Origin: Bacillota bacterium
GTDB lineage: Bacteria > Bacillota > Clostridia > Peptostreptococcales > Acidaminobacteraceae
Direction of reading: 5' to 3'
DNA: 64,000 nt
Assembly: GCA_020161295.1 (NCBI GenBank)
Contig: JAIUOA010000006.1
Coordinates: 1-64,000, forward strand
Below the pieces are notes generated by a model. It did not search any database. It saw nothing but the letters and a program-made list of their open reading frames with translations, and had not been told where the DNA came from. Position numbers and translations under genes: made by a program. Of the stretch, positions 34,670 to 45,232 are shown in pieces; the first letter of the stretch is position 1, and each line of letters starts with the position of its first letter.

Positions 34670-35605
34670 GTGCCATTAGTAAATACCAAAGAAATGTTTA
34701 AAAAAGCCGCAGAAGGCGGCTACGCTGTAGGCGCATTCAATGTTAACAACATGGAAATTATCCAAGGAATCGTTAAAGCAGCAGCAGAAACTAAATCACC
34801 AATTATTCTTCAAGTTTCAGCAGGCGCTAGAAAATATGCTAGCCCAGTCTACCTCAAAAAATTAGTAGAAGCTGCCTTGATTGAGCACCCTGAGTTAGAA
34901 ATCGCATTACACCTCGACCACGGTGAGGATTTCGAAATTTGTAAACAATGTATCGACGATGGCTTTACTTCAGTAATGATCGATGGTTCACACCATTCAT
35001 ACGAAGAAAACATCGCCCTTACTAAACAAGTGGTTGAATACGCTCACGCAAGAGGCGTCACAGTTGAAGCTGAGCTCGGCAGACTTGCTGGTATCGAAGA
35101 TGCCGTTAACGTTTCTGCTGAAGATGCGACTTACACTGACCCAGATCAAGCAGTTGACTTTGTAACGAGAACAGGCTGTGATTCACTTGCTATCGCTATC
35201 GGTACTAGCCACGGCGCTTACAAGTTCGCAGCGGATTCAGATCCAAAGCTCGATATCGCACGTCTCAAAAGAATCTCTGAATTGTTACCTGGTTACCCAC
35301 TCGTACTTCACGGCGCATCTTCAGTTATTCCTGAATATGTTGAAATGTGTAACGAGTACGGCGGTAAACTCGTCGATGCGAAAGGATGCCCTGAAGATCA
35401 ATTAAGAGAATCAGCAAAATACGGCATCTGCAAAATCAACATCGACTCGGATTTAAGACTTGCACTTACAGGTACTATCCGTAAGCAGTTCGCATTAGAT
35501 CCAGCAAACTTTGACCCAAGAAAATATTTGGCTCCTGCTAGAGAAGCTATCTACGGCATGGTTAAACACAAAATCGTTAACGTGCTTGGTAGCAACCAAA
35601 AATAA
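34670..35605 (+). CDS. fba: Class II fructose-1,6-bisphosphate aldolase
   Basis: The 311-residue enzyme cleaves fructose 1,6-bisphosphate in glycolysis. It has zinc ligands in HLDHGEDFE (near 82-84), EAELG, GTSHGAYK and LHGASS, and the family opening MPLVNTKEMFKKA. The start is the GTG at 34670 behind AGGAG; an in-frame GTG at 34661 would lie in the ribosome site. The codon use is that of a highly expressed gene (for example frequent CTC, GGC and ATC). It is a single-gene unit with an upstream TATAAT box and a terminator downstream. Confidence 0.96.
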   Translation: MPLVNTKEMFKKAAEGGYAVGAFNVNNMEIIQGIVKAAAETKSPIILQVSAGARKYASPVYLKKLVEAALIEHPELEIALHLDHGEDFEICKQCIDDGFTSVMIDGSHHSYEENIALTKQVVEYAHARGVTVEAELGRLAGIEDAVNVSAEDATYTDPDQAVDFVTRTGCDSLAIAIGTSHGAYKFAADSDPKLDIARLKRISELLPGYPLVLHGASSVIPEYVEMCNEYGGKLVDAKGCPEDQLRESAKYGICKINIDSDLRLALTGTIRKQFALDPANFDPRKYLAPAREAIYGMVKHKIVNVLGSNQK

Positions 35606-35626
35606 AAATAAAAAATGCTGATAAAG

Positions 35627-35657
35627 TGACCTTTTCATAAAGGTCATTTTATTTTTT
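35627..35657 (+). terminator. Rho-independent terminator of fba
   Basis: TGACCTTT/AAAGGTCA with a TCAT loop is followed by TTTTATTTTTTT. Confidence 0.92.
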
Positions 35658-35670
35658 TGTCTTAAGTTGG

Positions 35671-35804
35671 GTCGTTTTCATGGAGACAGTACTTGCTCAC
35701 TTGGGTCCTCGGCAAGCCTGCGGCTTGGTCCTCGGCAAGCCTGCGGCTTGGTCCTCGGCAAGCCTGCGGAATCGTTCGCTACCGTACGTCTCCATGCAAA
35801 CGGC
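35671..35804. repeat. GC-rich repeat element: three 23-bp direct repeats inside a long inverted repeat
   Basis: The element is flanked by near-identical inverted arms at 35671-35692 and 35784-35804 (core CATGGAGAC/GTCTCCATG). Between them are units at 35704-35726, 35727-35749 and a shortened 35750-35769 of the same 23-base sequence. Each full unit contains CAAGCC-TGC-GGCTTG, which can form a small hairpin. It is markedly more GC-rich than its surroundings and lies between two terminators. Its nature is unknown; a small non-autonomous mobile or REP-like element is one possibility. Confidence 0.8.
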
Positions 35805-35832
35805 CACATCAAATTAAAACAAAAAATGAATG

Positions 35833-35857
35833 AAAAAAAGACGCTCACATGAGCGCC
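35833..35857 (-). terminator. Rho-independent terminator of the peptidylprolyl isomerase gene
   Basis: On the minus strand GGCGCTC/GAGCGTC (one G-T pair) with an ATGT loop is followed by seven T residues. Confidence 0.9.
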
Positions 35858-35869
35858 TTTATTTATCAA

Positions 35870-36391
35870 TTAGTTTTTAATCGGTTCTGGATACTCCACC
35901 CCAAAGGTTTCCACTGTGATGGTTTTGATTCTCTGATCGACCACTGGTTTGTCGCCGTAGCCTGTCTTCGTTTCAGCGATTTCATCGACGACATCTTGAC
36001 CTTCGATTACCTTACCGAATGCAGCATACTGTCCATCGAGATGTGGTGAATTTTTATGCATGATAAAGAACTGGCTGCCTGCAGAGTTCGGGTTTTGAGC
36101 TCTCGCCATGGAGATGACACCCGCCGTGTGCTTCAGGTTGTTTTGGAAGCCATTGATCAAAAACTCGCCCTTGATGCCGTAGCCTGGACCACCCATACCC
36201 GTTCCATCTGGGCAACCGCCTTGAATCATGAAGCCCTTGATGACACGGTGGAATATAAGGCCATCATAATAGCCCTTCTTCACTAAGCTGATGAAGTTGT
36301 TGACGGTATTCGGCGCTATTTCAGGATAGAGCTCTAAAGTAATCAATTTGCCGCTTTCAAGCGTTATTGTTAATTGTGGGTTTTGTGACAT
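35870..36391 (-). CDS. Cyclophilin-type peptidylprolyl isomerase
   Basis: The 173-residue single-domain cyclophilin has FHRVIKGFMIQGG (catalytic arginine), MARAQNPNSAGSQFFI and HLDGQYAAFGKV. It lacks a signal peptide, so it acts in the cytoplasm and speeds proline isomerisation during folding. AAGGAG precedes the ATG. It follows engB by 24 bases and is the last gene of the tig-clpP-clpX/lon-engB region, where a folding helper fits well. Confidence 0.95.
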   Translation of the reverse strand: MSQNPQLTITLESGKLITLELYPEIAPNTVNNFISLVKKGYYDGLIFHRVIKGFMIQGGCPDGTGMGGPGYGIKGEFLINGFQNNLKHTAGVISMARAQNPNSAGSQFFIMHKNSPHLDGQYAAFGKVIEGQDVVDEIAETKTGYGDKPVVDQRIKTITVETFGVEYPEPIKN

Positions 36392-36415
36392 ATCCGTTCT
36401 CCTTTTTCTTATGAA

Positions 36416-37048
36416 TTATTCTGCGGAAGCATTTTGGCGTTCCACGACAATATCAAGTTCATTTGCTGCGAACAAAGCATTGATCACATCCCAAACAACG
36501 TACTTTCCATCGCGCGTTTGAGATGAAACAGGGATAATCACCCCGTCATCTGGCATTTGAAGTTCCTTTTTAATGACCTTCAGCTGCTGAGCCACTTGGT
36601 TTTTACTGAGCTTATCAGACTTCGTCGCGATGACGATGCCATTAAAGCCACAAGCTCTAATCCACGCGTACATTTCTTTGTCTTCACCGGTTGGGGTATG
36701 CCTTATATCGATAAGCTGAAACACCTCCAGTAAATTGTCACGCGTGTTTAAGTACGTGTCGATGATGTTACCCCAATTCGCCTTTTGTGCCTTAGAGACC
36801 TTAGCAAAACCATATCCAGGTAAATCGACAAATCGAAATAGACCATCGATATCATAAAAGTTAACCAGCTGTGTCTTCCCCGGAGTCGAGCTGGTTTTCG
36901 CCAGCCCTTTTCGGTTGAGCAACATGTTGATAAGGGAAGACTTACCTACGTTGGATCTGCCGGCAAACGCCAGCTCTGGTAAAGCATCTGGTGGATATTG
37001 CGTCTTCGCAACCGCACTGATTACGAATTGGCTATTCTTAATTTTCAT
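36416..37048 (-). CDS. engB: Ribosome biogenesis GTPase EngB/YsxC
   Basis: The 210-residue GTPase has G1 GRSNVGKSS, a threonine-rich switch I ([10 protein letters not shown]), G3 DLPGYG, G4 TKSDK, and G5 SSQ. EngB is needed for large ribosomal subunit assembly. Its start codon overlaps the lon stop by 11 bases, the common lon-engB arrangement in Firmicutes. Confidence 0.96.
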   Translation of the reverse strand: MKIKNSQFVISAVAKTQYPPDALPELAFAGRSNVGKSSLINMLLNRKGLAKTSSTPGKTQLVNFYDIDGLFRFVDLPGYGFAKVSKAQKANWGNIIDTYLNTRDNLLEVFQLIDIRHTPTGEDKEMYAWIRACGFNGIVIATKSDKLSKNQVAQQLKVIKKELQMPDDGVIIPVSSQTRDGKYVVWDVINALFAANELDIVVERQNASAE

Positions 37049-39377
37049 CTTTTAGTTCCTCTCTCACCAGCGCATGCTCTAGCACTTCATCCATCGTTCT
37101 GACTGGAATGAACTCGATTTCTTTTTTTATGGACTCTGGAATGTCCTCTAAATCCTTTAGGTTATCAAATGGGAATAAGATTTTCTTAATACCGGCTCTT
37201 CTAGCGGCTAAGGATTTTTCTTTAAACCCACCGATGGCAAGCACACGACCACGAAGTGTAATCTCACCCGTCATGGCCACAAAACGGTTCACCGGTATCT
37301 GCGATAAAGCGGAAATCATGGCAGTTGCCATCGTTATACCCGCTGAAGGACCATCTTTAGGGATTGCACCTTCTGGAATATGCACGTGTAAATCGAGGCT
37401 TTCATGGAAATTCTCTTCGATGCCATATTGCTGTGCCACTGTTCGGATATAGGAAAGCCCTGCTTGAGCCGATTCCTTCATGACATCCCCGAGCTGGCCT
37501 GTAAGCTGAAGCTTGCCTTTTCCCTTCATCGTGTTGACTTCGATAGAAAGCGTATCGCCTCCAACCGCAGTCCATGCTAAACCTGTTACGATCCCCACCT
37601 GATTCTCATCTGCGATGAGATCATAGTGATATTTGGATTTACCGAGGTACTTATCGAGGTTCTTATCCGTCACACGTACTGATTTCACTTCACTTTTAAC
37701 GATTCTTACCGCAGCCTTTCGACATAGATCGGCTATCTTTCTTTCGAGCTCACGAACACCTGATTCTCTCGTATACTTACGGATAATTTCATTAAGACCT
37801 TCATCCGAGATGGAGAGGTTCGATTTCGATAACCCGTGCTCTTCCATCTTCTTCGGCACGAGGTATTTCTTAGCGATGTTCAGCTTTTCAAATTCAGTAT
37901 AACCAGACACCTGAATCACTTCCATACGGTCGAGTAACGGCCTAGGAATAGTGGTCAACGAGTTCGCAGTCGTAACGAACATCACCTTCGATAAATCGAA
38001 AGGCACTTCCAAATAGTGATCAGTGAACTCTTTGTTCTGCTCAGGGTCTAATACTTCAAGTAACGCTGAAGCTGGATCTCCTCTAAAATCACTGGATAAT
38101 TTATCGATTTCATCGAATAAAAATACAGGGTTTTTCGTGCCCGCTTCTTTGATACCGTTGATGATTCTTCCTGGTATGGCGCCAATGTAAGTGCGTCTAT
38201 GTCCTCTAATCTCAGCCTCATCTCTTACGCCGCCCAGCGACATTCTCACGAACTCTCTATTAAGTGATCGAGCAATCGACTTGGCGATCGAGGTTTTACC
38301 AACGCCAGGAGGGCCTACGAGACAGATGATCGGACCTTTCATGCTTTGTGTCAGATCGCGCACGGCCAAGTACTCCACCACGCGCTCTTTAACCGATTCA
38401 AGACCAAAATGGTCCTCATCGAGTATAGACTGCGCCTTTACCAAATCGATTTCGTCTTTGGTTTCCTTGCGCCATGGTAAATCTAAAATCCAATTGACGT
38501 AGCTTCTAATGACGCCACTTTCTGCCGACGATGGCGATAATCTGGAGTAACGATCAATCTCTGTTGACACTTTTTTATCGATTTTCTTCGACAATTTCAG
38601 CTTTTTAAGCTTATGTCTCATCTCTTCGATTTCGTCTTCTTGAGCATCTTCTTCGCCTAATTCATCACGAATGGCTTTAATTTGCTCTCTTAGGTAGTAC
38701 TCTTTTTGAGATTTGTTGATTTGATTTTTTACTTTATCGTTGATGTTCTTTTCGACTTCGAGAATTTCCACTTCCGTTAAAAGCAGCTTATAAAGTGCTT
38801 CAAGGCGCTTCTTCACATCGATAGCGTTGATCAGCTCTTGCTTTTGCTCTGTTTTGAGCGTGAGCTGCGCTGCGATGGTATCCGCTAAACGACCAGGTTC
38901 ATCGATGGCCGTCACTGACAAGATCACATCCGCACTGACGCGATTAGTGGTGGCGATGTACTTTTCAAAAGCAGCGATACAGCTTCTCATGAGCGCACGT
39001 GTTTCTTTATCGATTTCAACTGCATCCACATAAGCGGTTACATCCACTCTGAAATACGGGTTCTCATCGACGATGGTGATGACCTCGGCACGCTCAATTC
39101 CTTCCACCAGTACCCGAATAGCATCTCCAGGCAGTTTGAGCATTTGTTTGATTTTACAAATGGTACCCACTTTATAAAAATCAGTGGATTCTGGCGAATC
39201 GTTGTCTATATCAAATTGCGTGGTTAAAAAGATGCGTTGATCCTTTGCCATGGCAGCCTCTAAAGCCTTGATCGACTTCTTTCTGCCTACGTCGAAATGC
39301 AAAACCATATAAGGAAAAATGGATAAGCCTCTCAGCGGTATCAAAGGAATGTTTATGATTTTACCTTCATTTTCCAT
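37038..39377 (-). CDS. lon: ATP-dependent protease Lon (LonA)
   Basis: The 779-residue protein has the N-terminal substrate-binding domain (about 8-200), the AAA+ module with Walker [10 protein letters not shown] and Walker [11 protein letters not shown], and a C-terminal protease domain with the PKDGPSAGI motif containing the catalytic serine and a lysine further on ([14 protein letters not shown]). It degrades misfolded and regulatory proteins. AGGTGA precedes the ATG. A terminator lies between clpX and lon, so it likely has its own promoter. Confidence 0.97.
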   Translation of the reverse strand: MENEGKIINIPLIPLRGLSIFPYMVLHFDVGRKKSIKALEAAMAKDQRIFLTTQFDIDNDSPESTDFYKVGTICKIKQMLKLPGDAIRVLVEGIERAEVITIVDENPYFRVDVTAYVDAVEIDKETRALMRSCIAAFEKYIATTNRVSADVILSVTAIDEPGRLADTIAAQLTLKTEQKQELINAIDVKKRLEALYKLLLTEVEILEVEKNINDKVKNQINKSQKEYYLREQIKAIRDELGEEDAQEDEIEEMRHKLKKLKLSKKIDKKVSTEIDRYSRLSPSSAESGVIRSYVNWILDLPWRKETKDEIDLVKAQSILDEDHFGLESVKERVVEYLAVRDLTQSMKGPIICLVGPPGVGKTSIAKSIARSLNREFVRMSLGGVRDEAEIRGHRRTYIGAIPGRIINGIKEAGTKNPVFLFDEIDKLSSDFRGDPASALLEVLDPEQNKEFTDHYLEVPFDLSKVMFVTTANSLTTIPRPLLDRMEVIQVSGYTEFEKLNIAKKYLVPKKMEEHGLSKSNLSISDEGLNEIIRKYTRESGVRELERKIADLCRKAAVRIVKSEVKSVRVTDKNLDKYLGKSKYHYDLIADENQVGIVTGLAWTAVGGDTLSIEVNTMKGKGKLQLTGQLGDVMKESAQAGLSYIRTVAQQYGIEENFHESLDLHVHIPEGAIPKDGPSAGITMATAMISALSQIPVNRFVAMTGEITLRGRVLAIGGFKEKSLAARRAGIKKILFPFDNLKDLEDIPESIKKEIEFIPVRTMDEVLEHALVREELKDEN

Positions 39378-39425
39378 GGGATCACCTCATTTAATCTATT
39401 TTAAATTGTTAACTACTTACTTTAA

Positions 39426-39450
39426 CTAAAAAACGAGCTTTCGCTCGTTT
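39426..39450 (-). terminator. Rho-independent terminator of the tig-clpP-clpX operon
   Basis: AAACGAGC/GCTCGTTT with a four-base loop is followed on the minus strand by T residues; the stem touches the clpX stop codon. Confidence 0.88.
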
Positions 39451-40736
39451 TAGGATACACTTTCTTTACCCTTTGGCAATCCCTTTTTGGCGCTTTCTTT
39501 CTTAGCGTCAATAAGCACCAGGGTCGGCAACTGATGGTTACGGATGGTCTCTTTCGTCACGATGCACTTTTTAATGTCATCACGCGAAGGAATTTCATAC
39601 ATAATTTCCATCATAATGCTTTCAAGAATAGATCTTAAACCTCGAGCACCGGTTTTTCTTTCTATCGCCATTTTAGCAACTTCCACCAAGGCGTCCTCTT
39701 CGAATTCAAGTTCTACATCATCAAGCTTCAGCATCTTTTGATATTGCTTGATAATGGCGTTTTTAGGTTCTTTTAAGATGCGGACCAAAGCCTCTTGATC
39801 GAGCTCGTGTAATGAAACGACGATGGGCACGCGGCCAACAAACTCTGGAATCAACCCGTACTTCAGCAAGTCTTTTGGTTCGATTTTATCAAAGAGCTCG
39901 CCTAAAGGAATATTCTTTTTGCTTTGAATCGACGCGCCAAATCCTAATGCTTTTTCGCCGATTCTCGAATTGATAATCGATTCCATCCCGTCAAAAGCAC
40001 CACCACAGATAAATAGAATGTTAGTGGTATCCACTTGTAGGAACTCTTGATGTGGGTGTTTTCGCCCACCTTGAGGTGGCACGTTAGCGACAGTGCCCTC
40101 AATAATTTTTAACAGCGCTTGTTGTACACCTTCTCCTGAAACATCTCTCGTAATCGATGGGTTTTCAGACTTTCTCGTAATCTTATCAATCTCATCGATA
40201 TAGATTATACCCTTTTGTGCACGCTCTATATCATAATCTGCTGCTTGAACCAGCTTCAAAATGATATTTTCAACGTCTTCACCGACATAACCCGCTTCAG
40301 TCAAAGCAGTTGCATCCGCAATTGCAAAAGGCACATCCAATATCTTCGCTAATGTTTGAGCCAATAGTGTTTTACCTGAACCAGTGGGTCCAATCAGCAA
40401 GATATTGCTCTTTTGAAGCTCCACTTCATCTTCATCAATGGTGTTTTGAATACGCTTATAATGATTATACATGGCCACCGAAAGCGTCTTCTTCGCTTTT
40501 TCTTGGCCAATCACGTAAGCATCGAGAATTTCTTTTATTTCAGCCGGCTTCGGTAAGGATTCCAACGACCACTCGTTACTGTCGTCCTTTTTATAGATTG
40601 AGAGCTCTTCTTCAAGTATCTCATTGCATAATTCAATGCACTCGTCACAGATATAGACATTAGGACCTGCAATCAGTCTCTTGACTTGTTCTTGGCTCTT
40701 ACCGCAAAAGGAGCACTTTAAAGTTGGTTTATCCAT
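39450..40736 (-). CDS. clpX: ClpX ATPase subunit of ClpXP
   Basis: The 428-residue protein has an N-terminal zinc finger with four cysteines (CSFC near 9-12 and CDEC near 30-33), Walker A GPTGSGKT, Walker [10 protein letters not shown], and C-terminal AAA+ parts including [10 protein letters not shown]. ClpX unfolds proteins for ClpP. The gene follows clpP by 21 bases. The start ATG at 40736 has GAGGTAA upstream. Confidence 0.97.
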   Translation of the reverse strand: MDKPTLKCSFCGKSQEQVKRLIAGPNVYICDECIELCNEILEEELSIYKKDDSNEWSLESLPKPAEIKEILDAYVIGQEKAKKTLSVAMYNHYKRIQNTIDEDEVELQKSNILLIGPTGSGKTLLAQTLAKILDVPFAIADATALTEAGYVGEDVENIILKLVQAADYDIERAQKGIIYIDEIDKITRKSENPSITRDVSGEGVQQALLKIIEGTVANVPPQGGRKHPHQEFLQVDTTNILFICGGAFDGMESIINSRIGEKALGFGASIQSKKNIPLGELFDKIEPKDLLKYGLIPEFVGRVPIVVSLHELDQEALVRILKEPKNAIIKQYQKMLKLDDVELEFEEDALVEVAKMAIERKTGARGLRSILESIMMEIMYEIPSRDDIKKCIVTKETIRNHQLPTLVLIDAKKESAKKGLPKGKESVS

Positions 40737-40757
40737 GCGTTACCTCTTTCTTGTTCT

Positions 40758-41342
40758 TTATCGCTTGACAAATACTTTGTCAATCAAGCCATATTCAACG
40801 GCTTCTTGTGCTGTCATGAAGAAATCTCGATCGGTATCTTTCTCGACTTGCTCATAAGGCTTACCCGTCTTTTCACTTAAAATCGTATTCAAATCTTTTC
40901 GCATCTTTAAAATACGGTCAGCTTGAATCTTAATATCTGATGCTTGACCACGTGCACCGCCCAGTGGTTGGTGAATCATGACCTCTGCATTTGGAAGCGC
41001 ATAACGTTTCCCCTTTGTTCCAGCAGCAAGCAGGAATGCGCCCATACTTGCTGCCATACCGACACAAATCGTCGATACATCCGGTTTAATATATTCCATC
41101 GTGTCGAAAATGGCCATCCCAGCAGTAATGGAACCACCTGGACTATTAATGTACACGTTGATGTCCTTGTCTGGATTCTCCGCTTCTAAAAACAACAACT
41201 GTGCCACCACTAAATTTGCGGTATAATCATCGATTTCGCCACTGATAAAAATGATGCGATCCTTTAAAAGTCTCGAGTAAATATCATAGGAACGCTCTCC
41301 TTTACTCGTTTGTTCGATGACATAAGGGATATAATTTGCCAT
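40758..41342 (-). CDS. clpP: ClpP proteolytic subunit of ClpXP
   Basis: The 194-residue serine protease has the catalytic triad: serine in GMAASMGAF (near 98), histidine in MIHQPLGG (near 123) and aspartate in DTDRDFFM (near 172). It lies 14 bases after tig and 21 before clpX, the usual order in Firmicutes. GGAGGTGT precedes the ATG. Confidence 0.97.
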   Translation of the reverse strand: MANYIPYVIEQTSKGERSYDIYSRLLKDRIIFISGEIDDYTANLVVAQLLFLEAENPDKDINVYINSPGGSITAGMAIFDTMEYIKPDVSTICVGMAASMGAFLLAAGTKGKRYALPNAEVMIHQPLGGARGQASDIKIQADRILKMRKDLNTILSEKTGKPYEQVEKDTDRDFFMTAQEAVEYGLIDKVFVKR

Positions 41343-41356
41343 TTCAACACCTCCAA

Positions 41357-42640
41357 CTAGATGAATTTTGCGTTTTCCACGAGGAAGTCTACTGTTTTTC
41401 TAGACTTGAGGTTTGACTTCAAGTATTCATAGTTATCTCGTTCAAACAACTTCTTAATTTCTGCTTTATCTCTCTTTTGCATTTCTGCGATTTTATCAAG
41501 CTCTGCTTCCACGTCCTCTTCAGACACTTCAATGTTTTCTTGAATCATGACTTTTTCGATGACCATGCTCGTCTTAACACGCGTTAAAGCATCTGTCTTC
41601 ATTTGCTCACGCAGGCTTTCAAGGCTACCACCGGTGAACTGGACGTATTGGTCAAGGCTTAATCCTTGATATTTTAATTGTTGATCGAATTCTCTCATCA
41701 TGCCATCGATTTCTGCTTCTACCATTTTGGCTGGAATTTCAACTGTGATCAGATCCGCCACTTTATCGATAACTTTATCTCTTTGTGCCGCTTTAGCACT
41801 ATCAGCTGCAGAAACCTGAAGCTCTGATTTGATATTTGCTTTATAAGCTTCCAAAGTATCAAACTCAGAAACGTCTTTAGCGAACTCATCATCAAGCGCT
41901 GGCAATTCTTTGAACTTGATGTCATTGATCGTTACATGGAACACGGCTTCTTTACCAGCAAGCTCTTCAGAGTGGTAAACTTCTGGGAAGGTTACATTTA
42001 CATCCACATGGTCGCCTACATTTGCACCGATTAACTGGTCTTCAAAGCCTGGGATAAATCTTCCAGATCCGATGACGAGCTCTTGGTTATCTGCAGTACC
42101 ACCCTCAAATTGATGATCGCCTACGAAACCTTTATAGTTCATGACGACTGTGTCATCCTTTTGAACAGGTCTTGTTACAGACACGAGTCTAGCATTCATG
42201 TTTCTTGTTTTCTCGATTTCAGCATCCACCATCTCATCTGTTACTTCTGCATGGATGGTTTCTACCTCGATGCCTTTATAGCCTTCAAGTGTAAACTCAG
42301 GAGCAACAGTCACCACAGCGGTAAACACCATGTCAGCACCTTTCGCTACTTCTTCGATGTCGATGTCAGGGCGTGCTACAGGCTCGATTGATAATGCGTC
42401 GAGAGCCTTCTCATAATAGACCGGTAATAATTCATTAACGGCATCTTCAAAGAATACGCCTTCGCCATATTGCTTCTCGATTAAAGCTTTAGGAGCCTTG
42501 CCTTTTCTAAATCCTGGCAAATTGAATTTACCTTTGTTTTTGTTGTAAGCAGACATCACTGCCTTTTCGAAATCCTGTGCTGGAACTGTGACTTTTATGG
42601 TCACTTCGCTATTTTCTTTTTTTAAAATCTCGTAGCTCAT
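41357..42640 (-). CDS. tig: Trigger factor, ribosome-bound chaperone
   Basis: The 427-residue protein has the ribosome-binding N-terminal domain with [13 protein letters not shown] (about 33-46), a peptidylprolyl-isomerase domain (about 155-240; [13 protein letters not shown]), and the helical C-terminal chaperone arms. It folds nascent chains at the ribosome exit. The ATG at 42640 follows GGGAGG by seven bases; the longer frame has no such site. It heads the tig-clpP-clpX operon. Confidence 0.97.
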   Translation of the reverse strand: MSYEILKKENSEVTIKVTVPAQDFEKAVMSAYNKNKGKFNLPGFRKGKAPKALIEKQYGEGVFFEDAVNELLPVYYEKALDALSIEPVARPDIDIEEVAKGADMVFTAVVTVAPEFTLEGYKGIEVETIHAEVTDEMVDAEIEKTRNMNARLVSVTRPVQKDDTVVMNYKGFVGDHQFEGGTADNQELVIGSGRFIPGFEDQLIGANVGDHVDVNVTFPEVYHSEELAGKEAVFHVTINDIKFKELPALDDEFAKDVSEFDTLEAYKANIKSELQVSAADSAKAAQRDKVIDKVADLITVEIPAKMVEAEIDGMMREFDQQLKYQGLSLDQYVQFTGGSLESLREQMKTDALTRVKTSMVIEKVMIQENIEVSEEDVEAELDKIAEMQKRDKAEIKKLFERDNYEYLKSNLKSRKTVDFLVENAKFI

Positions 42641-42674
42641 TAAATTGCCTCCCGAATGATATATCATTAAGTTT

Positions 42675-42691
42675 GCTTCGTCTTACGAAGC
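42675..42691 (-). promoter_or_regulatory. Small hairpin in the tig leader
   Basis: GCTTCGT/ACGAAGC with a three-base loop lies 35 bases upstream of the tig start. It is not followed by a T-run, so it is probably not a terminator; it might influence mRNA stability or translation. Confidence 0.35.
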
Positions 42692-42769
42692 CAAAAAATA
42701 ACACCTTTAACCTATTTATCGTACCGTATTTGATGAAAAAAGTAAAGTTCTACAGACAAAATCACTATA

Positions 42770-42797
42770 ATTATACCTGATTCCATGCCCTGAACAA
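42770..42797 (-). promoter_or_regulatory. Promoter of the tig operon
   Basis: On the minus strand TTGTTC and TATAAT are 16 bases apart, about 130 bases upstream of the tig start codon. Confidence 0.5.
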
Positions 42798-42875
42798 GGG
42801 TTTATTGCAAATTTAACCCTCTTGTTATATATTATTCATAAATCATTCACATCCAAACACCCTTTAGGAGCAAAA

Positions 42876-44762
42876 ATGCGTCAAAAACCATTAACTTCTT
42901 CACAAAAAAGTGCCTCAATGCACCATCTAGGGCCTGCGTTGACCTTGGCCATCCCGGGCAGTGGAAAAACCACGCTTCTTCTACATCGTCTAATCGAGCT
43001 CGTGGAAACCTATGGTGTCCATCCAGAGTCAATCCTAACATTGACCTTCTCAAAGGCATCCGCTGATGACATGAGCGCACGGTATGAAGAGCGCTTTAGC
43101 CACTTGGGTTACCGATTCAGCTTCATGACCATCCATAAGTTCGCCTTTAATATCTTCAAGCGGTACCTTGCGCATCAGGGCAAAGAAATGAAACTGCTTG
43201 AAGATGGGTTAGAAAAATTTAAAATACTCAGTGAGATTTATAGAAAACACCATCATGACACGCTTTCAGATGACGATTTTGAAACGCTATCCAACCATAT
43301 CGGTTTGATCTACAACCTAAGGCTGAGTCGGCAGGACCCACGCGCCGAGCAGTTCCAGTGGAAGGACACCTTTGAAATGGCTGAAGCCTTTCATGAATAC
43401 AAAAGGGCGCATCACCTTTTCGACTTCGACGACATGCTCGTCAGCGCCATAAAAATCCTCGAAAAGTCACCTAACTTGCTGGAACAGGTCCGGCGTAAAT
43501 ATCGCTTCATCCAAGTGGATGAAGCTCAGGATACGTCTAAGCTTCAGTTTGAGCTAATCGAGTTGCTGCTGGGGGAAGAAAAAAACCTGTTTCTCGTCGC
43601 GGATGACGATCAATCCATTTATGGGTTCAGGGGGGCATTCCCCCAGTACTTACTGGACTTCCCCGACCGGTTTAAATCCGCTAAGGTCTATTATTTGGAT
43701 GAGAATTTTCGTTCTGATGCGAATATCGTATCCACAGCAGCTGCGATCATCACGGCCAATACCAACCGTTTTAGCAAAGTGATGAACGCCTATCATCCTG
43801 CCGAAGTGCGCCCAAGTGTTCACGTGTTCGACGATTTGAGCGCCAGAAACCAGTACCTCATCAGCGAAAAAAGCCAAATAGAAGGTAACTTGGCCATTCT
43901 TTATCGTAATAAAATCTCAGCACTGAGCGTGATCGATGCACTCGAACGGAACGGGCATCCATTTCAAATTAAGGATGCACCCATCAGAGAGTTTTCACAC
44001 TGGATTATTCAGGACTTGATCGCCTTTATGACGCTGGCCATGATTCCGCAAGATTTGGAGAGTTTTTTACGGATTGCGTTTAAAACAAACGGCTATATCT
44101 CCAGGGAAATGGTTAACCATGTAAAGCAGCATCACCGCGGGCGAAGCGTGTTTTCAGTTTTGGTGGAGATTCCATTTTTAGAGGATTATCAAACGCGCAC
44201 ACAAGAGCGAATTCAGGCGCAGTTCGATGCACTCGCCCGCCTTAGACCTTACGATGCCATCCACTATATCGAAACGGAGCTCGGTTATCTGGATTACCTA
44301 AAAAACAACCTGCAGCGCCTGGGCATAACGCTTAACCACGCGCGGACGCGCCTAGACACGTTCAAGTCTATCGCAAAACCCCTAAAGTCAGGCTTCGAGT
44401 TCATGAACCGCATCGAGCAACTTAAGCAAACGCTGAAAGAGAATCAGTTCAATAGCAATGAAAAAATCGTCTTATCGACGATTCATGGGTCAAAGGGTTT
44501 AGAATTTGATCAAGTGTTTTTAATCGATGTGAATCCGCAGATATTTCCTGGTTTTAAAGCCACCGAGGGCGATGCACTCGAGGAAGAGCGCCGACTGTTT
44601 TATGTGGCGCTGACGCGCGCCAAAAAAGTTCTCGAGGTGCTCCACGTAGATTTTATCGGCGGAAGCTACAACCCACCCTCAAAATTCGTCGAGGAATTCT
44701 TGGCGCAGCCTTTCGCTGATCACCTGTTTAACAACGCCACTGGAAAATCCACGACCGGCTAA
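42876..44762 (+). CDS. UvrD/Rep-family ATP-dependent helicase (YjcD-like)
   Basis: The 628-residue SF1A helicase shows motif I AIPGSGKTT, motif II VDEAQDTSK, motif III ADDDQSIYGFRGA, motif IV DENFRSD, motif V STIHGSKGLEFDQ and motif VI YVALTRAKKV. It is shorter than PcrA, which is also encoded in this window (60897-63119), so it is a second SF1A helicase. The ATG at 42876 follows AGGAG; the extension to 42822 has no site. Its last 84 bases overlap the convergent recX. Its biological task is probably DNA repair or restart and is inferred. Confidence 0.9.
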   Translation: MRQKPLTSSQKSASMHHLGPALTLAIPGSGKTTLLLHRLIELVETYGVHPESILTLTFSKASADDMSARYEERFSHLGYRFSFMTIHKFAFNIFKRYLAHQGKEMKLLEDGLEKFKILSEIYRKHHHDTLSDDDFETLSNHIGLIYNLRLSRQDPRAEQFQWKDTFEMAEAFHEYKRAHHLFDFDDMLVSAIKILEKSPNLLEQVRRKYRFIQVDEAQDTSKLQFELIELLLGEEKNLFLVADDDQSIYGFRGAFPQYLLDFPDRFKSAKVYYLDENFRSDANIVSTAAAIITANTNRFSKVMNAYHPAEVRPSVHVFDDLSARNQYLISEKSQIEGNLAILYRNKISALSVIDALERNGHPFQIKDAPIREFSHWIIQDLIAFMTLAMIPQDLESFLRIAFKTNGYISREMVNHVKQHHRGRSVFSVLVEIPFLEDYQTRTQERIQAQFDALARLRPYDAIHYIETELGYLDYLKNNLQRLGITLNHARTRLDTFKSIAKPLKSGFEFMNRIEQLKQTLKENQFNSNEKIVLSTIHGSKGLEFDQVFLIDVNPQIFPGFKATEGDALEEERRLFYVALTRAKKVLEVLHVDFIGGSYNPPSKFVEEFLAQPFADHLFNNATGKSTTG

Positions 44763-45194
44763 AAAGCTCGTCAATTTTTGATAAACGCTCATTTTATATT
44801 TATAATCAGTGTTAAGGCGGTCCCACTCGATGGTGGTGGCCGCTATTTTTTTCTCCAGTACAGCCTTCGCCATTTGATAGGGATCGTGCAAGTCCTCTTC
44901 TTCCTCAAGGCCAAAGTATGCCGTTTCGATGGTTTTAGCATCGATGCCCTTTCTGACTAGCTCCATCTTGATGCGATAGTCCCCATATTTTGAGCGTCTC
45001 CCCCTAATATAGGCAGAAGCAAATGCAACATCATCCACAACCCCCGCTTCTTTAAGCCGTTCGATGATCGCTTCGACCACATGAGGTTCATACCCCTTTG
45101 AAAGGAGCTTTTCGACGAGCCCATTTTCACTTCTCATTTGCAAGGACAATAAATAAAGGGCATATTCCAGCCCTTTGTCTTCCATTGATTTCAT
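44679..45194 (-). CDS. recX: Regulatory protein RecX
   Basis: The 171-residue protein has the three-helix repeats of RecX: ALYLLSLQMRSENGLVEKLLSKGY, GVVDDVAFASAYIRGRRSKYG, and FSSGVVKQVISE near the C-terminus. RecX modulates RecA filament formation. AAAGGG precedes the ATG. It overlaps the UvrD-like gene end by 84 bases tail to tail, so expression of both must cope with antisense. recA is not in the window. Confidence 0.85.
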   Translation of the reverse strand: MKSMEDKGLEYALYLLSLQMRSENGLVEKLLSKGYEPHVVEAIIERLKEAGVVDDVAFASAYIRGRRSKYGDYRIKMELVRKGIDAKTIETAYFGLEEEEDLHDPYQMAKAVLEKKIAATTIEWDRLNTDYKYKMSVYQKLTSFLAGRGFSSGVVKQVISERLRQEFLDEF

Positions 45195-45232
45195 AGTAAT
45201 TCCCTTTCAAATTCTTCAAACACCTTATTTCA

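Noticed and set aside
35667..35869. Open frames in both strands across the GC-rich repeat element
   Set aside because: They consist of the repeats, lack ribosome sites and resemble no protein.
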